This document shows positions 1 to 12,900 of a stretch of 64,000 bases of DNA, one piece after another (within the stretch, counting starts at the first letter, position 1; every line of letters begins with the position of its first letter). The translations under genes were made by a program, and so were the position numbers. The notes beneath the pieces are model-generated. The model worked only from the letters and a program-made list of their open reading frames with translations. It was not told the origin of the DNA and made no database searches. Origin of the DNA: Elysia chlorotica (Eukaryota > Mollusca > Gastropoda > Plakobranchidae); contig RQTK01000051.1 in the NCBI GenBank assembly GCA_003991915.1, positions 829,157 through 893,156 of the forward strand. Direction: 5' to 3'.

Positions 1-90
<90 letters not shown>
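1..90. repeat. (AGT)n microsatellite
   Basis: Thirty perfect AGT units at the window edge; the tract may continue outside the window. Confidence 0.98.
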
Positions 91-91
<1 letters not shown>

Positions 92-1430
92 AAAATAATA
101 GGCTACATGTGTACCGTTTTAAATTATTCAACACGTAAAGCATGTTTCAGATATTGATGGGATAAAGATCAAGGAAGATACATGTATTGAAAAAAATAAT
201 TGAAAAATTTATTAATTTGAAAAGTTCATCAGATTTTGGCCTTTTTTTTTCAAATTCACTCACTATTCTACTTCTAGTGAAAAATCACTAGCGCTGGCAA
301 TGTGTAGTAACCTGTAGAGAAGATTCAAAAGTCACCCATTGTCATTACCATAAATAGATTTTGTCATTGATGTTTTAGAAGCGCTCAAACTTGGCCTGAA
401 TCAAAGTTGAAGGACGTTTTTTGTTTGTTGTTGTTTTTTTAGAGAGGTTTGTAGGTCATAACGTTCATTTTCGGATTTCCCCGATCTGTATGAGCTGACA
501 TCAGAGTGCGCTGGTTTGAGAGTACGCGTATCAGGATCAGGATACACGACAATGACAGTCGTCTTCTGGTTGGTGTAAACAGTGTCAACATTTCGAGCGG
601 GAATTTCCGTCACGGTGCGTATGTTTCATTTCAAATTAAACCTGAATAGAAGAGATTTTTCTAAGACGCGTTTTATGAGAAACTTAAGGTGACAAATTTA
701 TTTATAAATAAGAAGCGGACAAGACGAAGAATAAAAATGAGAGAAGGAGAATGCGTGCAAACGAAGCTAACATTCCCTTCACTGCGACTTAGTAAGTTCT
801 GCTCAAAGCATTGCTTCCTTCTTCAAGAAATATCTGTTATAGGAACTAATGTGTCCCTGGCCATAACTAAAGACTAACTGGAAGCATATCAATTACAAAC
901 TGGCAATTCTTGTCTCACTGGGAATAAATTTATACAGCAGTCAAGTTATACAATCGGCTCTTAGTCTTACGTTACTTATGAAGTTCGCAAGGAAAGAAGA
1001 GAGAGATTGAAAAAAGGGGAGCAAGATAAGATCATATTGTCCAAAATGGGAATTGACCATCGCCGTGCAAATACATTTGATTCAATTCAACAACATGTGA
1101 GAGAGAACAAATAAAAAAATAAAAATATTTTACATGCACGTGTAACAGTAACACTGTGTCAATTATAGTTTATACACGGTCAGACATAAAAACATACCTC
1201 TAACTACATACATACCCACACATGTCTGCCAAGTGTGGCAATTTTGTAGCAATCTGATGAATGTTGATACTGGTACAAAAGAGTTTATGAAAGTGTTCTA
1301 GATCTTGTTCTCACTAATTTGGTACATGCACTCCTTTGTGATGTTTCACTGTGGAAAAGGTGGTTTTTGTCCGTCGTTATACATTTTGCCTTGAGGGGGT
1401 AATAATAAAAGGGGGGAAATTCGCACAACT
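91..1430. other. No gene recognised
   Basis: AT-rich sequence with short open frames only. No domain, splice-bounded exon or transposon motif was recognised. Confidence 0.6.
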
Positions 1431-1647
1431 TAACAATTGAGGGACACTATAAAACTAATACAACTAAAGGTTGAATAATACATGAGGGGGGTGGGGGGAA
1501 ACAGACAGATCGAGCGGTAAAGAGAGAGAGCAAATGAAGATAAATACATACAGTGTTTGTGCGCGCGGGTGTTTGTGCGTCTGTGTGTGTGGGGAGGGGG
1601 GATTAAAACTATTCCCGCGGAAAATTGCAATCGCAACTTGCAATTTC

Positions 1648-1815
1648 GGGTGGCAGCTTTTAGCCGAATCACAACTATTTGCAGTTTTTCGCAATTTTAA
1701 TTAAAATTTCGCATCTTTTATGCACCCTGAAATAAAGGGGGGGCAGCTTTTGGCCGAATCACAACTATTTGCAATTTTTCACAATTTTAATTAAAATTTC
1801 GCATCTTTTATGAAC
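1648..1815. repeat. Tandem duplication of a roughly 90-bp AT-rich unit
   Basis: Two adjacent copies start GGCAGCTTTT(A/T)GCCGAATC and end GCATCTTTTATG with a handful of substitutions. Confidence 0.85.
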
Positions 1816-2236
1816 CATGCAATAATTTCCATATTTTAGACAAACATGCAGACAAAAAGACACACATCTACAGACAGTTGTAAAAAGTCTGAAGCTATAT
1901 CAAAACATGTTAATAATATAATGTATTGTATTTCTTTTGCGCATTTCCAAAATTGAAATTCTGCTCAATGCGCATTACATCACAAGTAATCATGTACGTG
2001 GAATAAAATGGAATCATCAGATTGTAAACATACATAAATGTGTAAATATAATTAAATGTACAGTTAAAATGTTGATATAGCATGATAAAATGAACATTAG
2101 CAGATCTATAGTAATTTACATGCTTAAAAAATGAAAGATTAAGAATCACAGCGAGTATCACAGAGGTAATGGCACACACAAACATGCAAATGATATATTC
2201 AACCACACATACACACACATGCGCTTAAACATACAC

Positions 2237-2335
2237 TCACAGACACACACACACACACATACACTCACACATGCATGCGCACACATACACAAGTAGCATA
2301 CACCTACACACACAGACAGACACACACATGCACAC
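2237..2335. repeat. (CA)n-rich microsatellite
   Basis: Impure CA/CACA tract with ACAC and CATA interruptions. It is adjacent to the end of a LINE fragment on the minus strand. Confidence 0.85.
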
Positions 2336-2344
2336 CAAGATCAA

Positions 2345-2730
2345 AGTATAATAATGCAGATCAAAAATCGTCAGAAGTATGGTAGGTCCATGCCAAATGC
2401 TTTTTGTAAAAAGATAAGTTCTAAGATGTTTCTTAAATATTGTGATAGAGGCAGACTCTCTCAATGACTTGGGCAGTTCATTCAATATACGGGGGCCAGC
2501 ATAGTCGAAAGATCGTTCACCATAAAACTTATACTTTCTGGATGGGAGACATAAAGTTAATGTGTCGCTGGAAGATCTCAGAGCACGCCTAGGAGAGTAA
2601 AATAATTATAGTAAAAATTATAGGCCCGAGTACGGAACCTTGGGGGACACCAAAAGAGAGCGTAGTGCGTTCTGACACCTCATTACCTACTTTCACAGAT
2701 TGGAATCTGCGAAACCACTGTGATGTTGTA
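2345..2730 (-). mobile_element. Internally deleted LINE fragment (reverse transcriptase and C terminus)
   Basis: The minus strand reads TLSFGVPQGSVLGPIIF (2600-2700), the reverse-transcriptase motif before the catalytic YADD block. After a jump it continues KFYGERSFDYAGPRILNEL and PKSLRESASITIFKKHLRTY (2400-2560), the typical extreme C terminus of CR1/L2/Rex1-like LINE polyproteins. The region between, including YADD, is deleted. Clade is not resolved. Confidence 0.8.
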
Positions 2731-3757
2731 ACCGTATATTAAATTATATGAGCTTTCCAATCTTAAAGAAAAATTCCCCTGGAGAGGTATCAGACCAGTG
2801 CATGTTGATACTCTTTAAAAAGTCTAATTCTACTGACTATGACTAAATTAAAAACAGGGAACAGGAATGAGGATGACACGATGTATGAGATAAACAATGT
2901 GGCATGCGCACAGAAACACTCTCGATTGTTAATATACAATATATTATCTGTCTGCCCAACTAGTAAAGACCTGACTCTCAGTTGGTTCTCAGTGATTAGT
3001 GAAAATCTCTATGTCTATCTATTTGTCTCTGTTTCTAGTGGGTTTTTTTTATTATTTCGTTATAGGCCTACTCTTACACATTCTCACACCCTTTTGTCCC
3101 ATAGACTGTTTTTAATCTCGTTTCATCCACCTATTTAACTTCTGCTAAAAGTTAAATGATTCATATGTAAACCACTACAATACTGTAATAGTAATAGTCT
3201 AATATTAATACACATGTACAGTGTATTCTTCCTAACCCACCATCCCACTCAATTCTCACCCGTCACTCATTTTAAAATAATTTGAACAGTGAAAAAAATT
3301 CAAATGATAAAAGTATTCTTCCAGCCATAAACGGATAAAAACTTTTCGGATGCCACTTTTGACTTTTCATACGCTCTCTCACTTTCTCTCTAGGCCTTTC
3401 TCTGTTTCAGTCCCTCTCTTTCTCTTCCAAACTCCCTCTTCAATTTCTCGCATGTGTTTTGGTAGTGTACTTTTTAAAACTGCTTCGTTCTAGTTGTATT
3501 ATCCGAATTTATCGAAACACAAATGTATTTGTCAGCGAAGGTACATTAATAATTTACTTTGCATTGGCTTTTTTTGTTTTGATCAATAATTCTTAGAGAC
3601 AAAAACGAATTCTATAATTTTGCTGTGATCCCATGTTCCTATAGAAATCAAGACACATAGGCCTACATTTTTATATTATACATATACTGATGTTGGTTAA
3701 TCCGTCCCAAATTTACTACCGTGTGGATTTAACATTATCATGTTGTACATGATCTAA

Positions 3758-4232
3758 ACATTGTGTCTCCCACTCCCACATAAACCATTGTGTCTCCCAC
3801 TCCCACATAAACCATTGTGTCTCCCACTCCCACATAAACCATTGTGTCTCCCACTCCCACATAAACCATTGTGTCTCCCACTCCCACATAAACCATTGTG
3901 TCTCCCACTCCCACATAAACCATTGTGTCTCCCACTCCCACATAAACCATTGTGTCTCCCACTCCCACATAAACCATTGTGTCTCCCACTCCCACATAAA
4001 CCATTGTGTCTCCCACTCCCACATAAACCATTGTGTCTCCCACTCCCACATAAACCATTGTGTCTCCCACTCCCACATAAACCATTGTGTCTCCCACTCC
4101 CACATAAACCATTGTGTCTCCCACTCCCACATAAACCATTGTGTCTCCCACTCCCACATAAACCATTGTGTCTCCCACTCCCACATAAACCATTGTGTCT
4201 CCCACTCCCACTCAAACCATTGTGTCTCCCAA
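3758..4232. repeat. 27-bp minisatellite, about 17 copies
   Basis: Near-perfect head-to-tail copies of CCATTGTGTCTCCCACTCCC followed by ACATAAA. The unit length is divisible by three, so long repetitive frames stay open on both strands; these are not taken as genes. Confidence 0.97.
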
Positions 4233-4249
4233 TTACTACAGTAGCACTC

Positions 4250-5580
4250 TTTCAGATCCAGCAAAGCAAAGACGGTGTAGGGGGAGCAAGCACAAGGGGT
4301 TGAGGGTTGGGTAGTTGGGAGGTACTCGACAATCGGATTTCGTCCCAGTCTATTGGTTCGGTCTTTTTCAGTATGATGTGACCGGCTGAGACATGTGTCT
4401 CCGCACTGTCTCCTGTGTGGCAGCACGCACGTTCAAGTGCGAGTGTATTTGAATCTCATTGCCAAGCTAGGAGACGATAAACCTAGAACTTGTAGAAGGG
4501 AGCTTCGCTTCTCGAACTAAAGGCCAACCAGCAAGCAACGTAAGGAAATACCAGCTCTTGATATCTTATTCCCTCCCAATCAAAACCAAGCATCCTCACG
4601 AAATAAAACACTTTCACAAACACACAGATCAGATTGTACATTTTTTTATTGATCTCAAAAGAGAGAGAAGAAGAACAATGGTAATTTATCACAGTTTACT
4701 GTACTGGACTTAAGATGTAAGCTATGCAATACGGCCTTTATTTACTGATCAGTAATATTAAAGTCATACACAAAATAATACATGTAATATATACACGGTA
4801 CATGGTGCTACAATGTACTGAAAGAATACGTGTATTGTTTCAAAAGCCCAGAGAGAGCATCATTATTTCAATTTTCATACATTGATAAAACTCAACACTA
4901 CAACACTGTACATGTACAATTAGTATCAATAACTATGAATGATGTGAAAGGATAAGTTTCATGTAAAATCACTTGTAGAAACCACAGTGACCCAATGTTA
5001 TTGCATCCTCGTGATATACAGATAGGTACTTAGAATGAAAGTGGAGCAATAATAATAAAAATTAATATATGACAAACTGTAAACATATTGGAAAAAAACT
5101 AATTACTATTAAAAAATACATTCATCATTGTATACATGTTCTTCTTTAAATGACTTCAAAGCAAATCCCTCGAAAGTAGTGCCCAGTGAGAGACGTACCT
5201 CTCAAACAAGAAAAGCTCAGCATTCAAGCCAAACTCGAAGATTTGCACACACAAAAAACAACAACAATACTAGCAATGCATGTATGTCAAGTTTTTTTTT
5301 TTTTTACAAAAGCTCATGGCACTGATTGAAATTAGCTTTCATATATATTATATATGCTTAACTAAATATGTGCATTATAGAAACAATGTAACCACCAGCC
5401 CAGCCATATTGAAGTCATCGACACTGAGGCGCTAGATAACAAAACTCCTTCAGCTCGCATGGTATGCTCTGCCACATATGTTTGCCATGGTTCCATCACA
5501 TACACACGTATGGACATATGGACGATGGGCCCATACCAAAAGATATGATGTACGGCAAACTACTTAGTACTAGCTTCTAG
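4250..5580. other. No gene recognised; SINE/LINE-like snippet near 4300-4440
   Basis: The piece TCCTGTGTGGCAGCACGCAC at about 4408 resembles 19207-19220 and 20650-20662, suggesting a dispersed repeat. The rest is AT-rich with nothing recognised. Confidence 0.5.
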
Positions 5581-5582
5581 AG

Positions 5583-5830
5583 TCTAAAGTGTATGCTATA
5601 TATGACATCAGTTCTACCACAGAGTCTAAAGTATATGCTATATATGACATCAGTTCTACCACAGAGTCTAAAGTGTATATGTTCTATCTATGACATCAGT
5701 TCTACCACAGAGTCTAAAGTGTATGCTATATATGACATCAGTTCTAACACAGAGTCTAAAGTGTATATGTTCTATCTATGACATCAGTTCTACCACAGAG
5801 TCTAAAGTGTATATATATGTGCTATCTATG
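5583..5830. repeat. Tandem repeat of about 42-52 bp, five copies
   Basis: Units contain AGTCTAAAGTGTATGCTATA followed by TATGACATCAGTTCTACCACAG, with two length variants (one with an extra TATGTTCTATC). Confidence 0.92.
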
Positions 5831-6586
5831 ACATCTATGTTTTATGATATTCTTAGGACACAGCTGAAACTGAAACTTCAGATACCTGTAAACTAAAGAA
5901 AAGCTAGCACAATAAAATGAACACAGCACTCTTTAGAACTTCATAATAAAAAAAAAAAGAAATTAAAAAGTAGCCCCTGCATCTGAGAATGGTTCCCGGA
6001 ACAACATCTCTGCTGTGGGACCCATCCACCCGGCCAGTCTGGCTACAAACCGTGCTGAGAGTTGGTGCTTCTCCGCAACGCATGGACAGCCTTGGCAAAA
6101 CGTAAAACTAAAAATACTGAACTTGCCAAAGTATAAAAAGATTTGTCAAAACGTAAAAGTACTGAACTTGCCAAAGTATAGAAAGATTTGACAAAATGTG
6201 ACAAGTTTGGTCAAAACATAAAAGGATTTATTTTATCAGCACAGAGGATTTTTTGTTGTTGTTGTTTTTGTGGGAGGGATCCTAACATAACTCAAGTGCA
6301 GCGTTGTTAGACATTTGTTTTTCCTGGCAGTTCCTTTCAGTTACACAGGTATCACGTACACATTTTACTTTCTTTTCACTACATGTATTTTCTTTTCTCT
6401 ATATATTACTAAGGATCTATCGAATGTCTCACTTTTGTTACTAATGTTGTTGTTTTTTAATTGATGCCTCTCCATGGGTCTATCCAAGCCACGGAAATGC
6501 TCGCCGTATCTCTTTATCTCTCTGCCTAACACCACACAAGTTTTTAAACTCCCGTTTGATGTCTTAACGTCCTTAATCTCCACACA

Positions 6587-6592
6587 TTTATT
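6587..6592 (-). terminator. Candidate polyadenylation signal of the IAP gene
   Basis: The minus strand reads AATAAA here, about 175 nt downstream of the IAP stop codon. It is the first canonical hexamer after the stop. Transcript 3' ends cannot be seen from the DNA, so this is a position-based inference. Confidence 0.35.
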
Positions 6593-6767
6593 CATTCTTT
6601 GTGTCCACCAATCTGCCTGTCTAACTTCCAGTACGGTCAAAGGAAATTAATACTGTAACTGTATTTTACAGCAAAGATAGTTGGCCTTCTCTCTGTAAAA
6701 TATAACCAGAACAAAGTTAGCTCCAGTGTCTTGCAGCCATGTACAGTCAAGCACTGTTCAGCACTGG

Positions 6768-6967
6768 TCAGCCCATGAAGGCGCGCACGATGCCCTTGAC
6801 CTGGTTCCGGCACACTGGACAGTCCTTCATGGCCGAGGCGCACTCGGTACAGCACACCAGGTGACCGCACGGCAGGAAAACCACCGCCACCTCCTTGTCC
6901 ATACAAATTTTACATAAAGTTTGCAGACGCAGATCGTTGTTGGTTTGTTTCAAGGTATTCAGGAGCT
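6768..6967 (-). CDS. IAP exon 6: C-terminal RING finger and stop
   Basis: The acceptor is TTTCTTTCCATAG at 6980-6968 and the exon ends in TGA at 6770-6768. It encodes a C3HC4 RING: C793-K-I-C796, C808-G-H810, C814-x2-C817 and C824-P-V-C827, followed by the short IAP-type tail ending RAFMG. This is the E3 ligase module that recruits E2 enzymes and allows RING dimerisation in IAPs. All eight zinc ligands are present. Confidence 0.94.
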
Positions 6968-9900
6968 CTATGGAAAGAAAAAAAAAAACCTATTTTGAGT
7001 ACCATAAGTCATTTCTAATCATACAACACATTTTGGACAGAAGACGAAGGTACCAATAGATTTCTTTAACATTGCAGTAAAGAGTAAAGATGTTCTAAAA
7101 ATCTTTTATCACTAGGACAAACATCCGACTTACAGCTAAGTCTTATAAATTTTCTCTCTATACACCAGTCTTCCTTAAATTACATTTTGTTTAAAACTAA
7201 CCAGTCTTAATCATTTAAAAAAAGTACCTCAACATGCCAAAACAATGTATTATACCAAATTTTTTTCTTAAACATTGCGACACACTAAAAAATTAAATGG
7301 TGGTACGTTAGTCACCTTCGTCCTTGGCTTTGTCTCTGTTGACGCTCACAGAGAGATTGTTCGCCTCGGCGTTAATGTGCATCGGCTTTCGGGGCACTCC
7401 TTTGTCTTCGAGTGCAGTATACAAAATGTCTGCTGACAAAATTTGGCCTGCAAGAAAAATGTCCACATTAAAACACATCTTTATTAAACCTAATACTGTC
7501 ATACACAACAAAAACATTAAGTACAAATTGCCGGTGCATTTTTTACAATAACAGGCCAATAAAGAGGGCATGAAGATTTATAAGGGTGTGGGTTGGGGTA
7601 GCAGTGGTAACTTTTAAACAGTATGAAGCTTTTTGCAAAAGAATTGGAAAGAAATGACTATTGTCTAAAGGTTTAATCTTTTAACAACATCGGACAACTT
7701 TGTCATTAATATATAGAACTTCAGGGATCACAGTGAAAAAAATTTTGAACCCCTGAACTTTGCCATATAATTTGCAAGGATTTGTGACAGCTAACCAAAT
7801 TGTCGCCCTTGTAAACCCAAACCAAATCTTTAAGTCTAATAAGCTTTTTTCAAGCAGTAAACAGAAATATTGAAGCATGCCAAAAGACACTTATCTAATC
7901 CACCTATTCAATGCAGTCATCCTGTTTTATCTTGACTCACTATACAATATCAAGGTTGTTAGACATTTAGATTTGTACATGTTATTTACTGTCTACTGCT
8001 CTCAAATATAGCCTTTAATTACTCTATATATAAATATCAGACATTTTATTTGTGCACTCGTTCTTCATTAACAAAATTGTCCCCCTTCTCTAAAAATAAA
8101 CATTACAATAATAAAACAACTTAAGGGTTAGTCTTTAAAAGTCTGTCACATATTGCGCCGGAAATCACTTAGATGTGAGAGAGGTACATGTATACGATTA
8201 AAAATGCAGATCCAGATATAAAAACAGAATTACTAAATAAAACTCTTGGACTTGCTACTCGCTTTGTAGATCTAGATCTAAAAATACTTCCGTTTTGAAT
8301 TGAAAGTGCATCTTGATCGGAAATCGAAACTTCAGATAAAAAAAAAAGGATAAGCAGCGTCACCTCGTTTTCACACTGTTTTGTTTTTTATGCAACAGGC
8401 ATGCTGACTGGATTTCCCCATTTTTTTTTCTCGGGAAAGTCTGGGAGGCTTTACCAGCGGAAAACTGTGATCCCTGAAACTTCTTTGACCGTGGGTTTGT
8501 TTTGATCTAGAGATCCAGAGCAGTGGCACTCTGCAGGGGTTTTCACTCACCACTCTCCTTGATTGAGCCTGCTGCCGACAGAATGTCTTTCTCCTGGTAG
8601 CCCATCTCTCGCACAGCCACCACGGCAGCATCGTTTTTCAGAGGCGTCTCTTTCGAGTCTGTTGGGGAAATGTAGGTCGAATTTTAGTTTGAGTCTGTTT
8701 TTATTTCTAGCCAGCACATTAACGGCAATATTGTGCCTGAACAAAAACTGCATGAGGAATCAATGCATTGATGTGAATAAAATTTTACTCTAATGTGGCA
8801 AATGTACGAATGATCCAAACAGCATATTACAGAGACTATTTTATTCCATCTAGGAGCAGGAAAGAGAAACGCCTAGATTTAAAAAAGCTGATAGAGATGA
8901 AGGAAGCCCTTGTATGCCAGCATGGGTTAGTTCGTAGTTTGTAGGAAAATAAAAATTATTTATCTGTTACAACCGATAATTTTTATCAATTATAAATGAG
9001 TGTTGAATTTAACTTCCAGTGTAAATCTAGTTCTGTAAATGAACAACTTTTACCGATTTGAAATGCTGATGGGTCCACATTCATCTTCGATACCACCATC
9101 TGGAAGCTTATCTGTAATAGGTGAAAAAAAAAAAAGATAATAGCTCATCCTAATCAGAAAGCATAATTATGATTGTTCTTTAGTGTTGACTTTTGAACAG
9201 TGAAAAAAATACATCATAAATAACAAGTGTACATTATCGCTTTGTCTATAATAAGATTCAATTAGTTTACTGCTTAGTATACAATTTTTTTTTTAATTTA
9301 TAGCTACGAGTACGACTTATATTGAGAATATACCCACAAGAAAATATAAAGGTATTGAAACCCCTATTTAGTTCATTAGGCAAACACAATCTAGTTGTCT
9401 CTGAGGCAGCTTGGGATGTCAAAATAAAAACCAACAGAAAAATACTCTCTAATTTAAACTTATCACACTTGACAAAAATTATTAGTGAAAGTGAAACGGA
9501 ATCAGAAACCCTCAGCCCTGTTTCCACCTTGCCGTAAACCCGCTGCTCTAGAGCTCCTACCTTATCGTTGGTCTGGGCTAGCAGTGCCACGGTGTCGAAC
9601 CCTCAACCCTGTTTCCCCTGAGCCCTAAACCCGCTGCTCTAGAGCTCCTACCTTATCGTTGGTCTGGGCTAGCAGTGCCACGGTGTCGATGAAGGCCTGG
9701 CCGAGCCGCTGACGGATGAAGGCGCACTTGGGGAACCAGCGGGCGTGCTCCACCCACACCTCGTCATCCTGCTCCCAGTTGCGCAGGCCCCCGCCGCAGT
9801 AGAAACAGCGGGCACAGTCGCCGTAGCCTGCACAGAAAACAGCACTTTACCAATAACAGCTTTAAGAGTGAAACAATTACAATTATGAGAGCCATGAACG

Positions 9901-12900
9901 CGGAACAATTAATCAATAAAAAAAATAATAGTTAAATTGCAATAAACAATATTCAGGTATGTTGATGAAGAATTGAAAGGGCAAGTTGTCAGTCTATTCC
10001 AATTGGTATGTCGAACCCTCAGCCCTGTTTCCACCTAGCCGTAAACCCGCTGCTCTAGAGCCCCTACCTTATCGTTGGTCTGGGCTAGCAGTGCCACGGT
10101 GTCGAACCCTCAGCCCTGTTTCCACCTAGCCCTAAACCCGCTGCTCTAGAGCTCCTACCTTATCGTTGGTCTGGGCTAGCAGTGCCACGGTGTCGAACCC
10201 TCAGCCCTGTTTCCACCTAGCCGTAAACCAGCTGCTCTAGAGCTCCTACCTTATCGTTGGTCTGGGCTAGCAGTGCCACGGTGTCGATGAAGGCCTGTTT
10301 CCACCTAACCCTAAACCCGCTGCTCTAGAACCCCTACCTTATCGTTGGTCTGGGCTAGCAGTGCCACGGTGTCGAACCCTCAGCCCTGTTTCCACCTAGC
10401 CGTAAACCCGCTGCTCTAGAGCTCCTACCTTATCGTTGGTCTGGGCTAGCAGTGCCACGGTGTCGAACCCTCAGCCCTGTTTCCACCTAGCCCTAAACCC
10501 GCTGCTCTAGAGCTCCTACCTTATCGTTGGTCTGGGCTAGCAGTGCCACGGTGTCGAACCCTCAGCCCTGTTTCCACCTAGCCCTAAACCCGTGCTCTAG
10601 AACCCCTACCTTATCGTTGGTCTGGGCTAGCAGTGCCACGGTGTCGATGAAGGCCTGGCCGAGCCGCTGACGGATGAAGGCGCACTTGGGGAACCAGCGG
10701 GCGTGCTCCACCCACACCTCGTCATCCTGCTCCCAGTTGCGCAGGCCCCCGCCGCAGTAGAAACAGCGGGCACAGTCGCCGTAGCCTGCACAGAAAACAG
10801 CACTTTACCAATAACAGCTTTAAGAGTGAAACAATTACAATTATGAGAGCCATGAACGCGGAACAATTAATCAATAAAAAAAATAATAGTTAAATTGCAA
10901 TAAACAATATTCAGGTATGTTGATGAAGAATTGAAAGGGCAAGTTGTCAGTCTATTCCAATTGGTAAAGATAAAAATACTTTAGTACCGTTAAAAGGTCT
11001 CAAGTATTTTGGAGAGGGAATGCCAGATGCTAAAGTCATTTAAGAAAATACTTTAAAACAGTATAAACAATAACTCTGGGTCAGTCTCACCCTCATCTTG
11101 TACATAAAACACAATCACGCATTGACCCTTCCCTCACAAAGAAGTAAGAGCACATTATTTTGATAACACCTTTAACATAATACATGTACTAAAATCATTG
11201 TCAATCAGCGAGGAAAGTAGTACATATTCTAAAATAACCTTTTTCCAGGTAACTGGATTTCCTTTCATTATATGGTTTGAAATCCATATGCCCAACTGGT
11301 AATGGGTGTTTGGAATGCTTGTGGTAAAGGAAGGGGAAACGCTATGTATACAGTAACCAAGTATTTATATATAAATGAGTACTGATAGGACGACCAAGGG
11401 ACCCAGGACTGCAATCAGCCCTATATGATTTGCTCTTGCAAGCCCTTTGCAACCAAATACCAGCAGAAATAGATAAAAATGGTAAATCTGAGTGTCACGA
11501 AGGATCATAAATTATGATCCTCTGTGACACTCAGACATCATAAATTATGATCCTCTGTGACACTCAGACATCATAAATTATGATCCTCTGTGACACTCAG
11601 ACATCATAAATTATGATCCTCTGTGACACTCAGACATCATAAATTATCATCCTCTGTGACACTCAGACATCATAAATTATGATCCTCTGTGACACTCAGA
11701 CATCATAAATTATGATCCTCTGTGACACTCAGACATCATAAATTATGATCCTCTGTGACACTCAGACATCATAAATTATGATCCTCTGTGACACTCAGAC
11801 ATCATAAATTATGATCCTCCGTGACACTCAGAGATCATAAATTATGGTCTTCCGTGAAACTCACATTTACATTTTTTTTTTCTATTTCAGAAAATAAAAA
11901 AACCCACCAAAAACTGTAATAGAGCAGAAATCAAATTTAACAAAAAAATTTTCTCAAACATTTCAAGGCCCGAGTTCAACCTATTTAAAAAAGATCGTAA
12001 ATGTACAAAAATGATCGAAAACCTCAATGTCATTATCATTAAAATAATATTCGTTAAAAAAAGAAAAGATTTAAATATAAATTCTAAGGCTTTCTCAACC
12101 ACCAACTGTGATTTTAAAAGTACGGTATAAAGGTAGCTTTAGCTTCAGAGAATTCCAGAGAGTGCCGAAGTTGTAGAGTTCCAACACATTAGTGTTAACA
12201 ACAGGAATAATCCGTTTGAAATAGCAGATCAAGATAAGATCTATGTTCCCGAATCCTGATAACTGTATAAAAGCCGCGATAAGTGAGAACAAAGACAGAG
12301 CGTCAAGAGCAAAAAACAAAGGCGAAGGCGTGGTGCTGAAATGATTGAAAGCTTTAATCAGTCAAATGGGTTGCCCAAAAAAACTGGATTCTTGGAACAA
12401 AGCTCTCTGCCTAGCACCAGTAAATAAAGCCAGGGGATTCCCTGATGGACAGATTGCCGTCATAATATTAATATTACACTATTTACCCCATTTTTATTGA
12501 AAAGAGCTGCTAGTGGACGACCAATCTACAATTTGATTAAAGTCTCGACCGTTAAAAAAAAACATGAATGCATCCAGTACAAGACCTGGCTAACTGGGTT
12601 AGGAAGGAGCCTGAGGTGATATTGAGGAAAATGGAAGCAAGCAATGAGCGTTTCACAGGACACCCAATTTTTATCTGGATACCGTCAAATACATATTTTT
12701 TCAACCATGATATGGACAGACGTACTCGGGAGATCAAATAAGTACTAAATTGTATTACACGTAATGGGTGGCAGCTATGCTGTGGGGAATAGAAAGTTTG
12801 TACCATTAGCTTGCCTACCAGCGTAATAAAAGCCTGCGTCTGCCAGATCCTCCTTCTTCAGGTGGTGGTCGGCCGGCCACTCGCCAAACGTCTCGAGGCG

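Larger units (their letters stand above)
9650..10965. repeat. Segmental duplication of about 357 bp including the BIR2 exon
   Basis: 9650-10006 and 10608-10964 are identical by eye, offset by 958 bp. They cover the exon and about 180 bp of upstream intron through CTATTCCAATTGGTA, after which the copies diverge abruptly. Confidence 0.93.

Noticed and set aside
3716-4426. Long open frames on both strands (up to 236 codons) with WETQWFMWE- or PLCLPLPHK-type repeats
   Set aside because: They arise from a 27-bp tandem repeat whose length is a multiple of three. No splice sites, start context or domain support a protein.
9669-9908. Alternative 79-codon frame through the BIR2 exon (also at 10627-10866)
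   Set aside because: It is a shadow of the real exon in another frame. It would only matter if both exon copies were spliced in tandem.
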